Assembly: GCA_046260155.1 (NCBI GenBank)
Contig: JBJYXV010000063.1
Span: 62,001-126,000 of the forward strand
Direction: 5' to 3'
Length of the DNA: 64,000 nt
Source: PFL25 sp046260155
GTDB taxonomy: Bacteria; Chloroflexota; Anaerolineae; Anaerolineales; UBA4823
In this document: positions 25,344 through 34,331 of the stretch, in pieces
Layout: each line of letters starts with the position of its first letter
Numbering within the stretch: position 1 is the first letter of the stretch
Notes under the pieces: model-generated
What the model was told of the DNA's origin: nothing
What the model saw: only the letters and a program-made list of their open reading frames with translations
Database searches by the model: none
Program-made: the position numbers and the translations under genes

Positions 25344-27899
25344 ATGGAGATTAATACATTTAAGACGGGTAACCACAAAATAAAAGGCCAGGGAATGGTA
25401 GAGTTTGCCCTGGTGATACCGATCCTGTTATTGCTTATTTTCGGGATTATTGAGGGTGGGCGTTTGCTGTGGCTTTACAGCACGGTTTTGTCTTCAAGCC
25501 GGGAAGCTGCTCGCTATGGAGCGGCTGCCGGAGAGCTCTCCGGCAGTCTCCGGTACTATGCGGATTGCGACGGCATCCGTGGTGCGGCCATGCGGATTGG
25601 CAGATTTGCTGGAATTTCCTCGACGGATATATCTATCTCATATGATCATGGGCCGACCAGCGGTTCACCTTTTGCGATTTGTCCGTTGCCCGCAAATCAA
25701 CAAATCAAATTGGCTGACAGGGTTGTGGTGCAAGTTGTCTCAAATTGGCAGCCCCTATTACCGCTCGCTAATTTTGGACCGTTTCCCATCTCAGCCATCA
25801 CCCGCCGCACGATCATCAAAGATGTTGAGATTGAGGGGACCCCACCTTCACCGATTACACCGACGATTGCTTTTGTGGAAAGCGGGCAGACGGTTGATGA
25901 AAGTGCTGGTGAACTCAGGATTCTTCTCCAGCTGACCGCGGCGACTGATAAAACTGTATCGATACCATTTTCTCTTGATGGTACTGCTGCACCGGGAGAT
26001 GACTATCAGGTGAGTGGCAGCCCAGTTGTAATCCTTCCTGGGTATACGACAGCTGAAATCGTAGTCACCATCACCGATGATGATGTCGATGAGGATGAAG
26101 AAACCGCAGCATTGATCATGGGCTCGCCAACCAATGCAGTGAGGGGGAATCCTTTTACACATATCATAAAAATAGAGGATAATGACGATCCCCCTGAGGT
26201 GTCCTTCCTTATCGCGGATCAGAGCTTTCCAGAAGATGTAGATAACCTGGCACTATTACGCTTGAGCCACCCTTCCAGCAAGGACATTGTTGTGGATTTT
26301 GACACTAGTGGAATCGCTCAGCGCGGTGTGGATTACACGATCCTCTCCAGTCCAATTACGATTCCAGCCATGGACACCACGTTCCCGATCGTTGTCGATG
26401 TTGTCGATGATTTGATCGATGAAGAAGACGAGCCATTCAGTATTACTTTGTTAAGTGCAGTTAATGGAACGATCGGCAGTCCAAGTGTGCATATATATAC
26501 CATCCTGGATAACGACGATCCCCCGGATGTGTTCTTCACCTGGGAGCAGCAGAGCGGGGATGAAACGGTCGGGACCATGACCGTTGAGCTGCAGCTGACG
26601 ATTGAATCCGCCAAAGACATCACCGTTCCATTTATCCTTGGTGGATCTGCGACCCGAGATATTGATTACACAATTGATACCACACCCGTCTTTATACCAG
26701 CTGGTGACACCACCGCTTCGGTCTTGATAACCGTGATCCCCGATTTGGATGATGAGGAGGGTGATGAAACGATCACTTTAATGATCCAGAATCCAGTCAA
26801 TGCAAACAGAGGAACACCATTCAAGCATACAGCGACGATTACTTCGGATGCCATGGAGCCCAGCGTTTCCTTTGCTTCTGCCAGCCAAAGCAGCGGAAAT
26901 ATGGTTGATGGCAAGCTGGAGGTCAAGGTGTTGCTGAGCGCAGCGTGGAGTGAGGATGTTTTTGTTCCATTTACTTTCGCAGGTACTGCCACAAAGGACC
27001 TGGATTATACAGTGAACGCAGAATCGGTGGTTATCCCTGCTGGTGGTGCCAGTGCCAGCATATATGTTAGTTTTTATGATGACGCGATAGATGAATACGA
27101 TGAAACGATTGAAATCGTCATGGGGACACCTACCAATGCCACCAAGGGAGTTCCAAATGTGCATACCATCACGATCCCGGATAATGATCCGGAGCCTCTG
27201 CTTTATTTAACTTCCAGCGGTCAAACTGTAGATGAGGATGCAGGGATCGTGACCATCACTGCCCAACTCAGCGTCATATCTGGGAAGGATGTGACCGTTC
27301 CATACATAGTCCTTGGATCTGCAACAGAAGGACTGGGGAATGATTACACCATCATTCCCAGCCCGCTGGTCATCCTAGCAGGTGATCAATCCGTTGATAT
27401 CCTGGTCGAGGTGCTCGAGGATGATCTCATCGAACTTGACGAAGACGTGATCGTCACCCTGGGAACACCTACGAATGCGGTTTTATCCTCGCCGGGGACC
27501 CACACCTTGGTGATCAAAGATAATGAACCGAACTGCCCCACACCAACTGCGCTGCCTTATTTTGGGACCAATACTAATGGCGATATTCTGACCTGGTCAT
27601 TGCAGAGTCCTAACCCGATTGTCCCGGTTAACCTGGTTTCGGTAACTGTGCACTGGCCTGTGGCTTCTGCTGCAAATATTACTGGGATCACCTTCGGCAG
27701 TCCGATCTATACCGGGAATGCTGCGCCACCGCACCTGGCAGTTAACTCGCCGAATCCTGTGTGGAGCGGTGCCTTCAATACCCGGGACATGATCTTTATC
27801 TTCAGCCGCACACCAAAGAGTGTTGCAGGTGATTATTACCAGATCATTGCAACCTTCGCAGGCTGTGCGCCGGTGAGCGGGATCATCCCAAGTGATTAG
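25344..27899 (+). CDS. TadE-like pilus protein fused to five Calx-beta domains
   Basis: An 851-residue protein. Residues 1-165 are a TadE-like module: KGQGMVEFALVIPILLLLIFGIIEGGR is the prepilin-like hydrophobic helix with Glu at +5, followed by SSREAARYGA. Then five Calx-beta repeats of about 110 residues each (about 170-730). All begin with a strand ending V/L-x-F and all have acidic turns such as ITDDDVDEDEE, VDDLIDEEDE and YDDAIDEYDE that bind Ca2+ in this family. A further 110 residues of no known fold end the protein. It is followed by another TadE-like gene and a TadG-like gene, so a surface-located calcium-dependent adhesin anchored by a pilus-type segment is likely. The combination is unusual. 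Start ATG follows GGAG. Confidence 0.85.
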   Translation: MEINTFKTGNHKIKGQGMVEFALVIPILLLLIFGIIEGGRLLWLYSTVLSSSREAARYGAAAGELSGSLRYYADCDGIRGAAMRIGRFAGISSTDISISYDHGPTSGSPFAICPLPANQQIKLADRVVVQVVSNWQPLLPLANFGPFPISAITRRTIIKDVEIEGTPPSPITPTIAFVESGQTVDESAGELRILLQLTAATDKTVSIPFSLDGTAAPGDDYQVSGSPVVILPGYTTAEIVVTITDDDVDEDEETAALIMGSPTNAVRGNPFTHIIKIEDNDDPPEVSFLIADQSFPEDVDNLALLRLSHPSSKDIVVDFDTSGIAQRGVDYTILSSPITIPAMDTTFPIVVDVVDDLIDEEDEPFSITLLSAVNGTIGSPSVHIYTILDNDDPPDVFFTWEQQSGDETVGTMTVELQLTIESAKDITVPFILGGSATRDIDYTIDTTPVFIPAGDTTASVLITVIPDLDDEEGDETITLMIQNPVNANRGTPFKHTATITSDAMEPSVSFASASQSSGNMVDGKLEVKVLLSAAWSEDVFVPFTFAGTATKDLDYTVNAESVVIPAGGASASIYVSFYDDAIDEYDETIEIVMGTPTNATKGVPNVHTITIPDNDPEPLLYLTSSGQTVDEDAGIVTITAQLSVISGKDVTVPYIVLGSATEGLGNDYTIIPSPLVILAGDQSVDILVEVLEDDLIELDEDVIVTLGTPTNAVLSSPGTHTLVIKDNEPNCPTPTALPYFGTNTNGDILTWSLQSPNPIVPVNLVSVTVHWPVASAANITGITFGSPIYTGNAAPPHLAVNSPNPVWSGAFNTRDMIFIFSRTPKSVAGDYYQIIATFAGCAPVSGIIPSD

Positions 27900-27945
27900 T
27901 CAACAATTTTTTTCAAGGGATCAAATCAGAAAATGGTAATCCATC

Positions 27946-28383
27946 ATGGATGAAACGACAGTAAGCATTCAGGAAAATTTTTCAGAAAGGGGACAAAGCC
28001 TGGTCGAGATGGCAGTGGCGCTGGTCATTTTATTACTCCTTGTGGGTGGGATTATTGATATCGGCCGGGCGTTCTTTACCTACATGGCGATGCGTGATTC
28101 AGTACAAGAGGGTGCAGTTTATGGGTCTATTAACCCGACTCTCACCCAGGAGATCCGCAACCACGTACTGGGAAGTTCCGAAATGATCCCGGATATATTG
28201 AGCAGTGATGACATCACTGTTGAAGTGATTGGCGCTCCCTGTACGGGAAATGGCATCCGGGTTACCGCGCTGTATCCTGATTTTCCGCTGACTATGCCGT
28301 TCCTTGGAGCTGTTATCGGTGGTCAAACGATTCCTATCAGTGCAACCGTTACGGACACGATCTTGAGTCCAGGGTGTAATTAA
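27946..28383 (+). CDS. TadE-like pilus assembly protein
   Basis: A 145-residue protein. After a short charged leader, SERGQSLVEMAVALVILLLLVGGIIDIGRAF gives the TadE-type hydrophobic helix with Glu at +5 of a possible prepilin peptidase site, then MRDSVQEGAVYGS as in TadE. TadE-like minor pseudopilins support Flp pilus assembly. It lies between the Calx-beta TadE and the TadG-like gene, 46 and 26 bp from each, so the three form an operon. The start ATG lacks a strong ribosome site. Confidence 0.85.
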   Translation: MDETTVSIQENFSERGQSLVEMAVALVILLLLVGGIIDIGRAFFTYMAMRDSVQEGAVYGSINPTLTQEIRNHVLGSSEMIPDILSSDDITVEVIGAPCTGNGIRVTALYPDFPLTMPFLGAVIGGQTIPISATVTDTILSPGCN

Positions 28384-28409
28384 TAATTACTTTCCCGGGG
28401 AGAGAATGG

Positions 28410-29750
28410 ATGAGAAGGATAAATTTGAAATCTGAAAGAGGACAGACTGTTGTGCTGCTTGCTCTGGCGTTTGTTGCCTTGCTCGGGTTTACTGCCCTGG
28501 CAATCGATGGTGGTATGGTTTACGCCAATCGCCGCCATATGCAAAACGCATCCGATGCTGCATCTTTGGCTGGGGGTAGTGCGGTTGCAATGTACCTGGA
28601 AAATCACTACGTGGTTTATAGTGATTGGAGCTGCAGTGATTCGCGTGTGATCAGTGCCCAAATTAATGCCACCAATGGGGGAGAAATCACTGCCATCCGC
28701 AGTGCTGCTGTCAATGATTACACGATTGATGCAGAAATTGCAGATATGAATGGGGTCGATACAGACTGCATCCAGGGATATGATAACGGCAGCTGGATCG
28801 AACGCTACATCGATGTAAAGACCTTTATCACCTCGGATACGCCGACTGCATTTGCTCATTTTGTATACAACGGGCCGCTCAGGAACACTGTTGAAGCAGT
28901 TACCCGGGTAAAACCCCGCATACCTCTGGCGTTTGGTAATGCGATTGTTGCATTGGGAATGGACTGTCAGGATGCCGGAATCGATTTTGACGGAGATAGC
29001 GGCGTGATCGTATCGGGGGGAGGTATTTTCTCAAATTCTTGCATCGATACCCAGGGTGGTGTTGGTGTTGCAGTATATGGCGGGTATGATATCACCTGCC
29101 GCACACCAGATTGTTATGACGATCATGGTGGTGCTGGATCGATCAGTCCCATGCCTGAAGAGGGCATGGGGCGAGCGTTGCCGCGTGAATCCTATGCAGT
29201 CCCCACTCCCGATTGTGCCAGTTTGCCCTATCATGGGAATTATAACGGTGACGGCACACTTGAACCCGGTCGATATGACCGCATCCGCATCCTAAATGGT
29301 GATCATGTTTTCGAACCAGGGTTATATTGTGTAGCGAATGAAGTGACAATCACCGGTGGTACTGTAGCAGGTTCGAATATTACCCTTTATCTCGAAGGTG
29401 GGGATTACACCTCGAATGGGAATGCAACCATCAACCTGACCGCACCACCTGTTCGCAACTGTGGAGATCCCTGCAAGACACATAATGGTTTACCAGGGGT
29501 ATTGATATATCTGGCTGATGGCAATACCGGTGAAGCAGCTTTGCTGGGGAATGAGGATTCGAATTACTTGGGACTGGTTTACGCCCCAGATGGTACCGTC
29601 CAGGCCGGAGGAACCAGCTCTACCATGGCTGCTGTGCACGCACAATTGATCGGCCATTATGTCAAAGTTCACGGGAACACTGATGTAGAGATTAACTTCG
29701 ATGATGGCCTGAATTATCAAATACCAGCGTCGCTTGATCTAAATAAGTGA
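28410..29750 (+). CDS. TadG-like (Tad-domain) pilus/surface protein
   Basis: A 446-residue protein. The N-terminal SERGQTVVLLALAFVALLGFTALAIDGG is a Tad-type helix, followed by YANRRHMQNASDAASLAGG, the standard Tad/TadG signature. The remainder (about 180-446), with a run of glycine/aspartate-rich strands and several cysteines (CQDAGIDFDG, CRTPDCYD, NCGDPCKTHNG), looks like a secreted beta-rich domain. It is the last gene of the three-gene cluster before the terminator at 29785. The start ATG at 28410 has GGGGAGAG upstream. Motor genes tadABC are not in the window. Confidence 0.83.
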   Translation: MRRINLKSERGQTVVLLALAFVALLGFTALAIDGGMVYANRRHMQNASDAASLAGGSAVAMYLENHYVVYSDWSCSDSRVISAQINATNGGEITAIRSAAVNDYTIDAEIADMNGVDTDCIQGYDNGSWIERYIDVKTFITSDTPTAFAHFVYNGPLRNTVEAVTRVKPRIPLAFGNAIVALGMDCQDAGIDFDGDSGVIVSGGGIFSNSCIDTQGGVGVAVYGGYDITCRTPDCYDDHGGAGSISPMPEEGMGRALPRESYAVPTPDCASLPYHGNYNGDGTLEPGRYDRIRILNGDHVFEPGLYCVANEVTITGGTVAGSNITLYLEGGDYTSNGNATINLTAPPVRNCGDPCKTHNGLPGVLIYLADGNTGEAALLGNEDSNYLGLVYAPDGTVQAGGTSSTMAAVHAQLIGHYVKVHGNTDVEINFDDGLNYQIPASLDLNK

Positions 29751-29784
29751 CGAAATAAACTTACCGGGCGAAGGGGGTGTGATA

Positions 29785-29812
29785 GGGACTGCCATACACA
29801 CGGCAGTCCTTT
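29785..29812 (+). terminator. terminator after the TadE/TadG cluster
   Basis: GGACTGCC (29786-29793) pairs with GGCAGTCC (29802-29809), 8-bp stem with a G-T pair beyond, then TTT. Confidence 0.75.
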
Positions 29813-29821
29813 CATTTAAAC

Positions 29822-30006
29822 CTTCTTGAGCGGAACGCAGTACAGTTAAAGGGGTACTAAAAGAAGACATCCTGAAACGGAAAAGAGTCAAGGCTAGTGA
29901 TGGGAAACCCACGAAAGGAATCCTGAGCGGAAGGGAGTCAAGGCTAGTGGAGGGGACTCCAGAAAAGGTATCCTGAGCGGAACTCAGTGCAGTCGAAGGA
30001 TGGTCC
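29822..30006. repeat. tandem array of about 50-bp imperfect repeats
   Basis: Four copies start near 29822, 29869, 29920 and 29970 (periods 47, 51, 50). Each opens with a variant of ATCCTGAGCGGAA; the two middle copies also share GAGTCAAGGCTAGTG. The last copy ends GCAGTCGAAGGA, so its ends (TCCTGAGCG / CGAAGGA) resemble an interspersed element often seen in Chloroflexota genomes. No coding potential is seen. Confidence 0.7.
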
Positions 30007-30050
30007 GGGTGGAAAATGAGATCACCAAGCCAGGTCAGCTGGAATTAAAA

Positions 30051-30163
30051 GAGCAACCAGGCAGGCAACCCGGCGGCGCCCAGAGGGACTCACTTACCGC
30101 TGCTTCCTTTCGGACCTGACGGGGTTCGCAAGTTTCTGCCGCGCCGGACCCACCCGGCTACTC
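30051..30163 (-). ncRNA. ffs: SRP RNA (4.5S-like, bacterial small type)
   Basis: On the minus strand the conserved SRP domain IV GTCAGGTCCGAAAGGAAGC is present, with the GGAA tetraloop-type tip and the asymmetric bulge. The ends pair: GAGTAGCC (30163-30156) with GGTTGCTC (30058-30051) allowing G-U pairs, continued by GGGTGGG with the complementary CCTGCCT. The size of 113 nt matches E. coli 4.5S RNA. Downstream TTTT (30050-30047) gives the end. This RNA binds Ffh and targets nascent membrane proteins. A sigma-A promoter overlaps the end of the cytochrome c gene. Confidence 0.94.
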
Positions 30164-30170
30164 AAGCCTG

Positions 30171-30199
30171 AGGATACCTCAGGTAACTTTCCCTGTCAA
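30171..30199 (-). promoter_or_regulatory. promoter of the SRP RNA gene
   Basis: TTGACA (30199-30194), 17-bp spacer, TATCCT (30176-30171) on the minus strand. Start of transcription near 30164 fits the paired 5' end of the SRP RNA. It overlaps the last codons of the cytochrome gene at 30196. Confidence 0.85.
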
Positions 30200-31026
30200 T
30201 CAGCCGAATTTCTCTGCCGGCTGTAATATACGATCACCACAATGATAAGGATGAATGCACCAATGAAGAGAATCCATGCCGGCCAACCGGTCAGCGGTCC
30301 AACAACCTGTTCTTGAGAACCCGGAGTAGATGCGGGACCTGACCAGGTTAAGATATAAGCGACGATGTTATCGATCTCCTCTTCGCTGAGTGGCCCCCCG
30401 TTTGCCTGGCTCCAGGCAGGCATTGCAGCGCCCTCGACTCCATTTTCGATCACTGATTTCACCAATAAATCTGGCCGGGTGGAAGACCATTCCCGTGCCA
30501 GGGTGGCGCCGATTCGACCTTCACCGTTTGGCCCGTGACAGACAGCACAGTTCGTTGCATAGAGCTGCGCGCCTGCATTGGGATCCCCACTGACTCCAGG
30601 TGGGGGTGTCAAAACGATCCTAGTGTCGATTGTAGGAGTGGGGTAAATAAAACTGGGTCTACCTGATTCCCAGCTCAATATGTAACGTGTGACAGCCTCA
30701 ATTTGATCGTTATCCAGGGGTCCCCCAAATGCCATACCCCAGGGTGGCATAAAAGTGCCTTCAATACCTCGCTCAATAGTGTCTTGAATTTGCAGATCAG
30801 GGCGAATGGAAGACCAATTTTTTGCCAGCGTAGCACCGATTCTGCCCTGGCCATCTTCTCCATGGCATGCCGCGCAGTTTTCCGCAAAGACCTGCGCCCC
30901 TTGTTGAAGCAATTCTGAATCATCTCCCTCCTGAGCAGTAGCAGAGGTAAACAAAACCATTGTGAGCAGGATGGTTGAAAAAGATATTAACGTCAATCTC
31001 ACCGGCTGCTTGATGAATGAACCCAT
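30196..31026 (-). CDS. dihaem cytochrome c with C-terminal membrane anchor
   Basis: 276 residues from the ATG at 31026 (an upstream TTG at 31047 is rejected; AAGGAAG stands about 6 nt before 31026). An N-terminal signal segment is followed by two homologous mono-haem cytochrome c domains: CAACHGEDGQGR at about residue 50 and CAVCHGPNGEGR at about residue 155, each with a distal Met ligand region (FMPPWG; AMPAWS). A C-terminal helix WPAWILFIGAFILIIVVI anchors it. It accepts electrons from the Rieske/cytochrome b complex in the same operon and faces outward. Confidence 0.93.
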   Translation of the reverse strand: MGSFIKQPVRLTLISFSTILLTMVLFTSATAQEGDDSELLQQGAQVFAENCAACHGEDGQGRIGATLAKNWSSIRPDLQIQDTIERGIEGTFMPPWGMAFGGPLDNDQIEAVTRYILSWESGRPSFIYPTPTIDTRIVLTPPPGVSGDPNAGAQLYATNCAVCHGPNGEGRIGATLAREWSSTRPDLLVKSVIENGVEGAAMPAWSQANGGPLSEEEIDNIVAYILTWSGPASTPGSQEQVVGPLTGWPAWILFIGAFILIIVVIVYYSRQRNSAD

Positions 31027-31051
31027 AGCTGCTTCCTTAATCTCCAATCGG

Positions 31052-31861
31052 TTATTTCAATGAAAGTAAGAAGGCAATCAGGTCTGACAATTGATCCGGT
31101 TGGAGGGTTTCGCTGTAATTCTTGGGCATGATGCCATCTGTGAACCCTTCGACGATATAAGCGCTGGGATCTACGATCGATTGTCGGATGTAATCCTCGG
31201 CTGACATACCTGGAATCCGGGTTTGCGCATTGGTTGCTAAATTGGTCTGGTTTGGACCAACTGTGCCTGAAGTGAGGCCTTGAATTGTATGGCAGCCTCC
31301 ACACCCACTATCCAGATAAACTTGCTGTCCTCTTGCAACCGGATCAGCTGCTTCCTCTGGACTGGGGGTCGGGGTGGCTAATTCTTCGAGGACTACCTCT
31401 TCTAGAGCAGTTGATTCCCAATTCATAATAAACTGGGCAATACTGGCAATTTGATCCTCACGTAAGGGGCCACCATATTGATCTGACCAGGACGGCATGG
31501 CGGGATTCCCCTGACCAACATATTGATCTGGCCTCGTTGAAGCGACACGTCCACCAGCGACGGTAGAAATTATGTAGTCTTCGAGGCTGCCTGACCAGCC
31601 TACTTCTTTCATGCGGGTGGTGAAAAACTCCTTGTTATTGAGCGGGGGGCATAATCCGGGAATACCTTCTCCCTTCAATCCATGACAGCCAGTGCAGTTA
31701 TTTTCGAACAAGGTAGCCCCAACTTCTATTTCCCTGGCCTGTTGGTTTTCACTTTCTAGAACCATGCGGTCCTGTTCATTGAAACCATAGACAACCAATA
31801 TGACAGTGGTAATCGAAACCAGGATTACACCCAGCAGTATCTCCAAATTAGAACGCGACAT
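31052..31861 (-). CDS. dihaem cytochrome c, N-terminally anchored
   Basis: A 269-residue protein with an N-terminal membrane helix (about 7-25) and two haem motifs: CTGCHGLKGEG at about residue 57 and CGGCHTIQGLTSG at about residue 191, with Met ligand regions NPAMPSW and GIMPKNY. The first half resembles the cytochrome c domains of its downstream neighbour, the second is of the c-552 kind with PxxM-like ligand. Its ATG overlaps the end of the cytochrome b gene by 14 nt, so both are translated together. It probably serves as the cytochrome c1/f role in the complex. Confidence 0.92.
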   Translation of the reverse strand: MSRSNLEILLGVILVSITTVILVVYGFNEQDRMVLESENQQAREIEVGATLFENNCTGCHGLKGEGIPGLCPPLNNKEFFTTRMKEVGWSGSLEDYIISTVAGGRVASTRPDQYVGQGNPAMPSWSDQYGGPLREDQIASIAQFIMNWESTALEEVVLEELATPTPSPEEAADPVARGQQVYLDSGCGGCHTIQGLTSGTVGPNQTNLATNAQTRIPGMSAEDYIRQSIVDPSAYIVEGFTDGIMPKNYSETLQPDQLSDLIAFLLSLK

Positions 31862-33485
31862 TTGTGATCAAAGCCCTCCATGCCATATTACTTGGGATTT
31901 CATACCCCACCTGTGAATTGCGATGCATATAGACATGCCGTTCGTAAGTCTTGGTCTCGCCGCTCTCCTCATCATCCCACCTGATGCGCATCGTAACTTT
32001 CTTCAAATCCGCCTGCCAATCTTCGATCACTAATACAGCATCTCCATTGACCAGATCACCGGCATCAATCGCCAGATTTACTTTATCAGTGTATAGTGCG
32101 AAGAAGCTTTCAAATTCAGGACATCCATAGTCCATTTCAGGACACAGATTTTCAGCCGGGCTTTCATTGACGATATAAATTCCCTGCTGCAGCTGTTCGT
32201 AAGGGACCTCGCGCAGAGGTCCTTCCCCCTCCTCCGGGGACAAATCCTGGATGATCCTGGTTGATGCAGTTTGTTCAATACCGTAAATAGGAAGCCCCAT
32301 GTAGCTGAGCAGGATTAATACGAGGACGCCAAATACGCCCAAACTCACCGCAACAGGTCGTTTAACAAACGACCGGTAAGGATTACGATCAATATATGGT
32401 ACTGCGAAAAGCAGAATAACGAGCAGGGTTGGGACGATGATCCCCATGATTGTTTTATCGCCTAATTTGAGCATGCCCTGCAACCACCAGAAGTACCACG
32501 GAGCTTCTGTATCTAAAGGTGTTTGCTGCGGGTTGGCAATATGTTCAAGGGGTGCCCCTCCATAAAAGAATAGCGTCACTACCAGGAGTATAAATAAGCC
32601 CAGGATCGTGAGATAAATCTCGTGAGAAAATAAATCCGGAAGGAAATCAATCCTCCGCTTAGCTTCCCTTTTCTTTTCTTCTGGTATATCCCCCTCTTCA
32701 AACCTGGCAGGTAGGGAGATACCATGCTCACGGGATACCTTGTAGTAGTGGATGCTGAGCACCAATAGAGCCAGCAGTGGGAGCAAAATCACGTGCAGTA
32801 GATAAGCTCTTAATAATCCTCCAGCTCCAATATCCGGTGCACCGCGAAGCACTAAATTCAACTGGGTACCAACGAAAGGCGCAGCTTCAGCCATGCTGGT
32901 ACCAATCGTAACTGCCCAATATGCCAGTTGATCCCAGGGCAGCAGGTAGCCGAAGAAACTCAGAAATAGGGTGATACCCAGCAGAATAACACCTGTGAAC
33001 CAGGTGAACGAGCGTTCTTTTTTATAAGAGCCGGTGAAGTAAGTACGCAATAAATGCAGGAATGTGAAAATAACAGTAGCTTCAGCTCCCAGGCGGTGCA
33101 GATCACGCATCAAATTTCCGAAAGGAACTTCGCTCATGATTTTGATAATGGAGGGGTATGCACCACTCGGTGTTGGAACATAGTAGATCATTAGAATCAC
33201 ACCGGTGATCAATTCAACCGTGTAAAAGAAGACGGTCATGAAACCAAGCCGGAAGGTATGCGACAGGATCGTGCTTCCCTGCTGGTAATAACGGGGCCGG
33301 ATATGGAATAGGAAGCTGGTGGTATGTACTTTAAAGCGGGGGTTTGGCTTCTCAGTCGGCGGGTCACCTCGCAAGACAGCGCGCAGTTCATGAATACCCA
33401 AACCAGCTGTAATAATCCGAACCCTGTTATCGACCGCGGAGTAAATTTTCTGGCGTAAATCCTGGAAATTAATTGATCTTAGCAT
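31848..33485 (-). CDS. cytochrome b of a b6f/bc-type complex, with soluble C-terminal extension
   Basis: A 545-residue protein, longer than classic cytochrome b. The N-terminal part matches cytochrome b6: haem ligands in helix B (HRLGAEATVIFTFLH, spacing 14) and helix D (HVILLPLLALLVLSIH, spacing 15, the b6 form), plus SYKKERSFTW and FFGYLLPWDQLAYWAV. Subunit-IV-like helices are fused on behind (about 290-415). The quinol-site PEWY motif reads APWY here. Residues about 415-545 form a soluble tail with NLCPEMDYGCPEF, not typical for the family. It oxidises menaquinol and sends electrons to the Rieske protein. The gene lies between the Rieske and the two cytochrome c genes. Confidence 0.94.
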   Translation of the reverse strand: MLRSINFQDLRQKIYSAVDNRVRIITAGLGIHELRAVLRGDPPTEKPNPRFKVHTTSFLFHIRPRYYQQGSTILSHTFRLGFMTVFFYTVELITGVILMIYYVPTPSGAYPSIIKIMSEVPFGNLMRDLHRLGAEATVIFTFLHLLRTYFTGSYKKERSFTWFTGVILLGITLFLSFFGYLLPWDQLAYWAVTIGTSMAEAAPFVGTQLNLVLRGAPDIGAGGLLRAYLLHVILLPLLALLVLSIHYYKVSREHGISLPARFEEGDIPEEKKREAKRRIDFLPDLFSHEIYLTILGLFILLVVTLFFYGGAPLEHIANPQQTPLDTEAPWYFWWLQGMLKLGDKTIMGIIVPTLLVILLFAVPYIDRNPYRSFVKRPVAVSLGVFGVLVLILLSYMGLPIYGIEQTASTRIIQDLSPEEGEGPLREVPYEQLQQGIYIVNESPAENLCPEMDYGCPEFESFFALYTDKVNLAIDAGDLVNGDAVLVIEDWQADLKKVTMRIRWDDEESGETKTYERHVYMHRNSQVGYEIPSNMAWRALITNVAF

Positions 33486-33522
33486 TTTCCTTCCCTACTG
33501 ATTAAGAATGTGAGTGATCAAA

Positions 33523-34074
33523 TTATGCGTGGCGGGCTCCGATTATGCGTTGGCCTGTATCCACCTTGATGATCGCATCGGGATTATCCGGTACCTGGAT
33601 TGGGGCACCGGTTGTTGGATCCGTTTCAGCCAGCACTTCTCCATCAGGGGTTTCGATGCGAATCACAAAGCGGTCTAGACTGCGGGGAGCTGGACCCTGG
33701 ATGTAGGTCCCCACTTTCTGAAATTGGGAACCATGGCAAGGACAGATGTATTTAATTTCCTGCCCATTCCAGTTATACAGGCAGCCCAGATGTGTACAAA
33801 CTTTGTAAAGCGCTATCAACCCTTCAGGTGTATTGCTTAACCAGAATTTCGTTTTGGCATAGTTATCCGGTGGTTCGGTAATGGAGGGTAAGTTTTCAAC
33901 AGTACCTACCGTTATGATTCCACCGAATTCTCCTTCTTTAAAACGTGGCAGGGCAAACAGGAAGGTTGCCCCGGCAGCTGAAACCGTAAAAAAGCCTATG
34001 GAGACCAGCCAGGCATAATTAAGAAATTCTCTCCGGCTAACAGGCAATCTTTCTTGGGTTTCCTCAGCGGTCAT
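33523..34074 (-). CDS. Rieske 2Fe-2S protein of the b6f/bc-type complex
   Basis: A 183-residue protein with an N-terminal Tat-like SRREFLNYAW and membrane helix (about 18-45), then the Rieske fold. The cluster ligands are plain: CTHLGC and CPCHGSQF, which give two Cys and two His plus the disulfide cysteines. It takes an electron from quinol at the outer side and hands it to cytochrome c. First gene of the operon, 37 bp before cytochrome b. AAGGAG (34083-34088) stands 8 nt before the ATG, and a promoter lies at 34117-34145. Confidence 0.97.
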   Translation of the reverse strand: MTAEETQERLPVSRREFLNYAWLVSIGFFTVSAAGATFLFALPRFKEGEFGGIITVGTVENLPSITEPPDNYAKTKFWLSNTPEGLIALYKVCTHLGCLYNWNGQEIKYICPCHGSQFQKVGTYIQGPAPRSLDRFVIRIETPDGEVLAETDPTTGAPIQVPDNPDAIIKVDTGQRIIGARHA

Positions 34075-34116
34075 GTTGATCGCTCCTTCTGTATTTATCT
34101 TCTATTAATCTCGGGT

Positions 34117-34145
34117 ATTCTAGCATAGCGGACCACAGGTAACAA
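34117..34145 (-). promoter_or_regulatory. promoter of the Rieske-cytochrome operon
   Basis: TTGTTA (34145-34140), 17-bp spacer, TAGAAT (34122-34117) on the minus strand, about 40 bp before the Rieske start. Confidence 0.6.
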
Positions 34146-34331
34146 GACAATTTAGGTAAAAAAAGTATTCCTCACCACAGAGTTTAGTTTACCAAATTTC
34201 CTGAACCAGGTATCAACAAATGACTCGATGAACAGAGTGATTCATGCTACCAAAAAGGGTGATCCTGCCATCACCCTGGTAAAATGAGTTTATTTCTTAA
34301 CAGCTGGTAATTTACTCACGTGGAGGTTGCA

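Noticed and set aside
28380..28859. 159-codon frame on the minus strand opposite the TadG-like gene.
   Set aside because: It lies wholly opposite a gene with clear Tad motifs and shows no family pattern; a codon-structure shadow.
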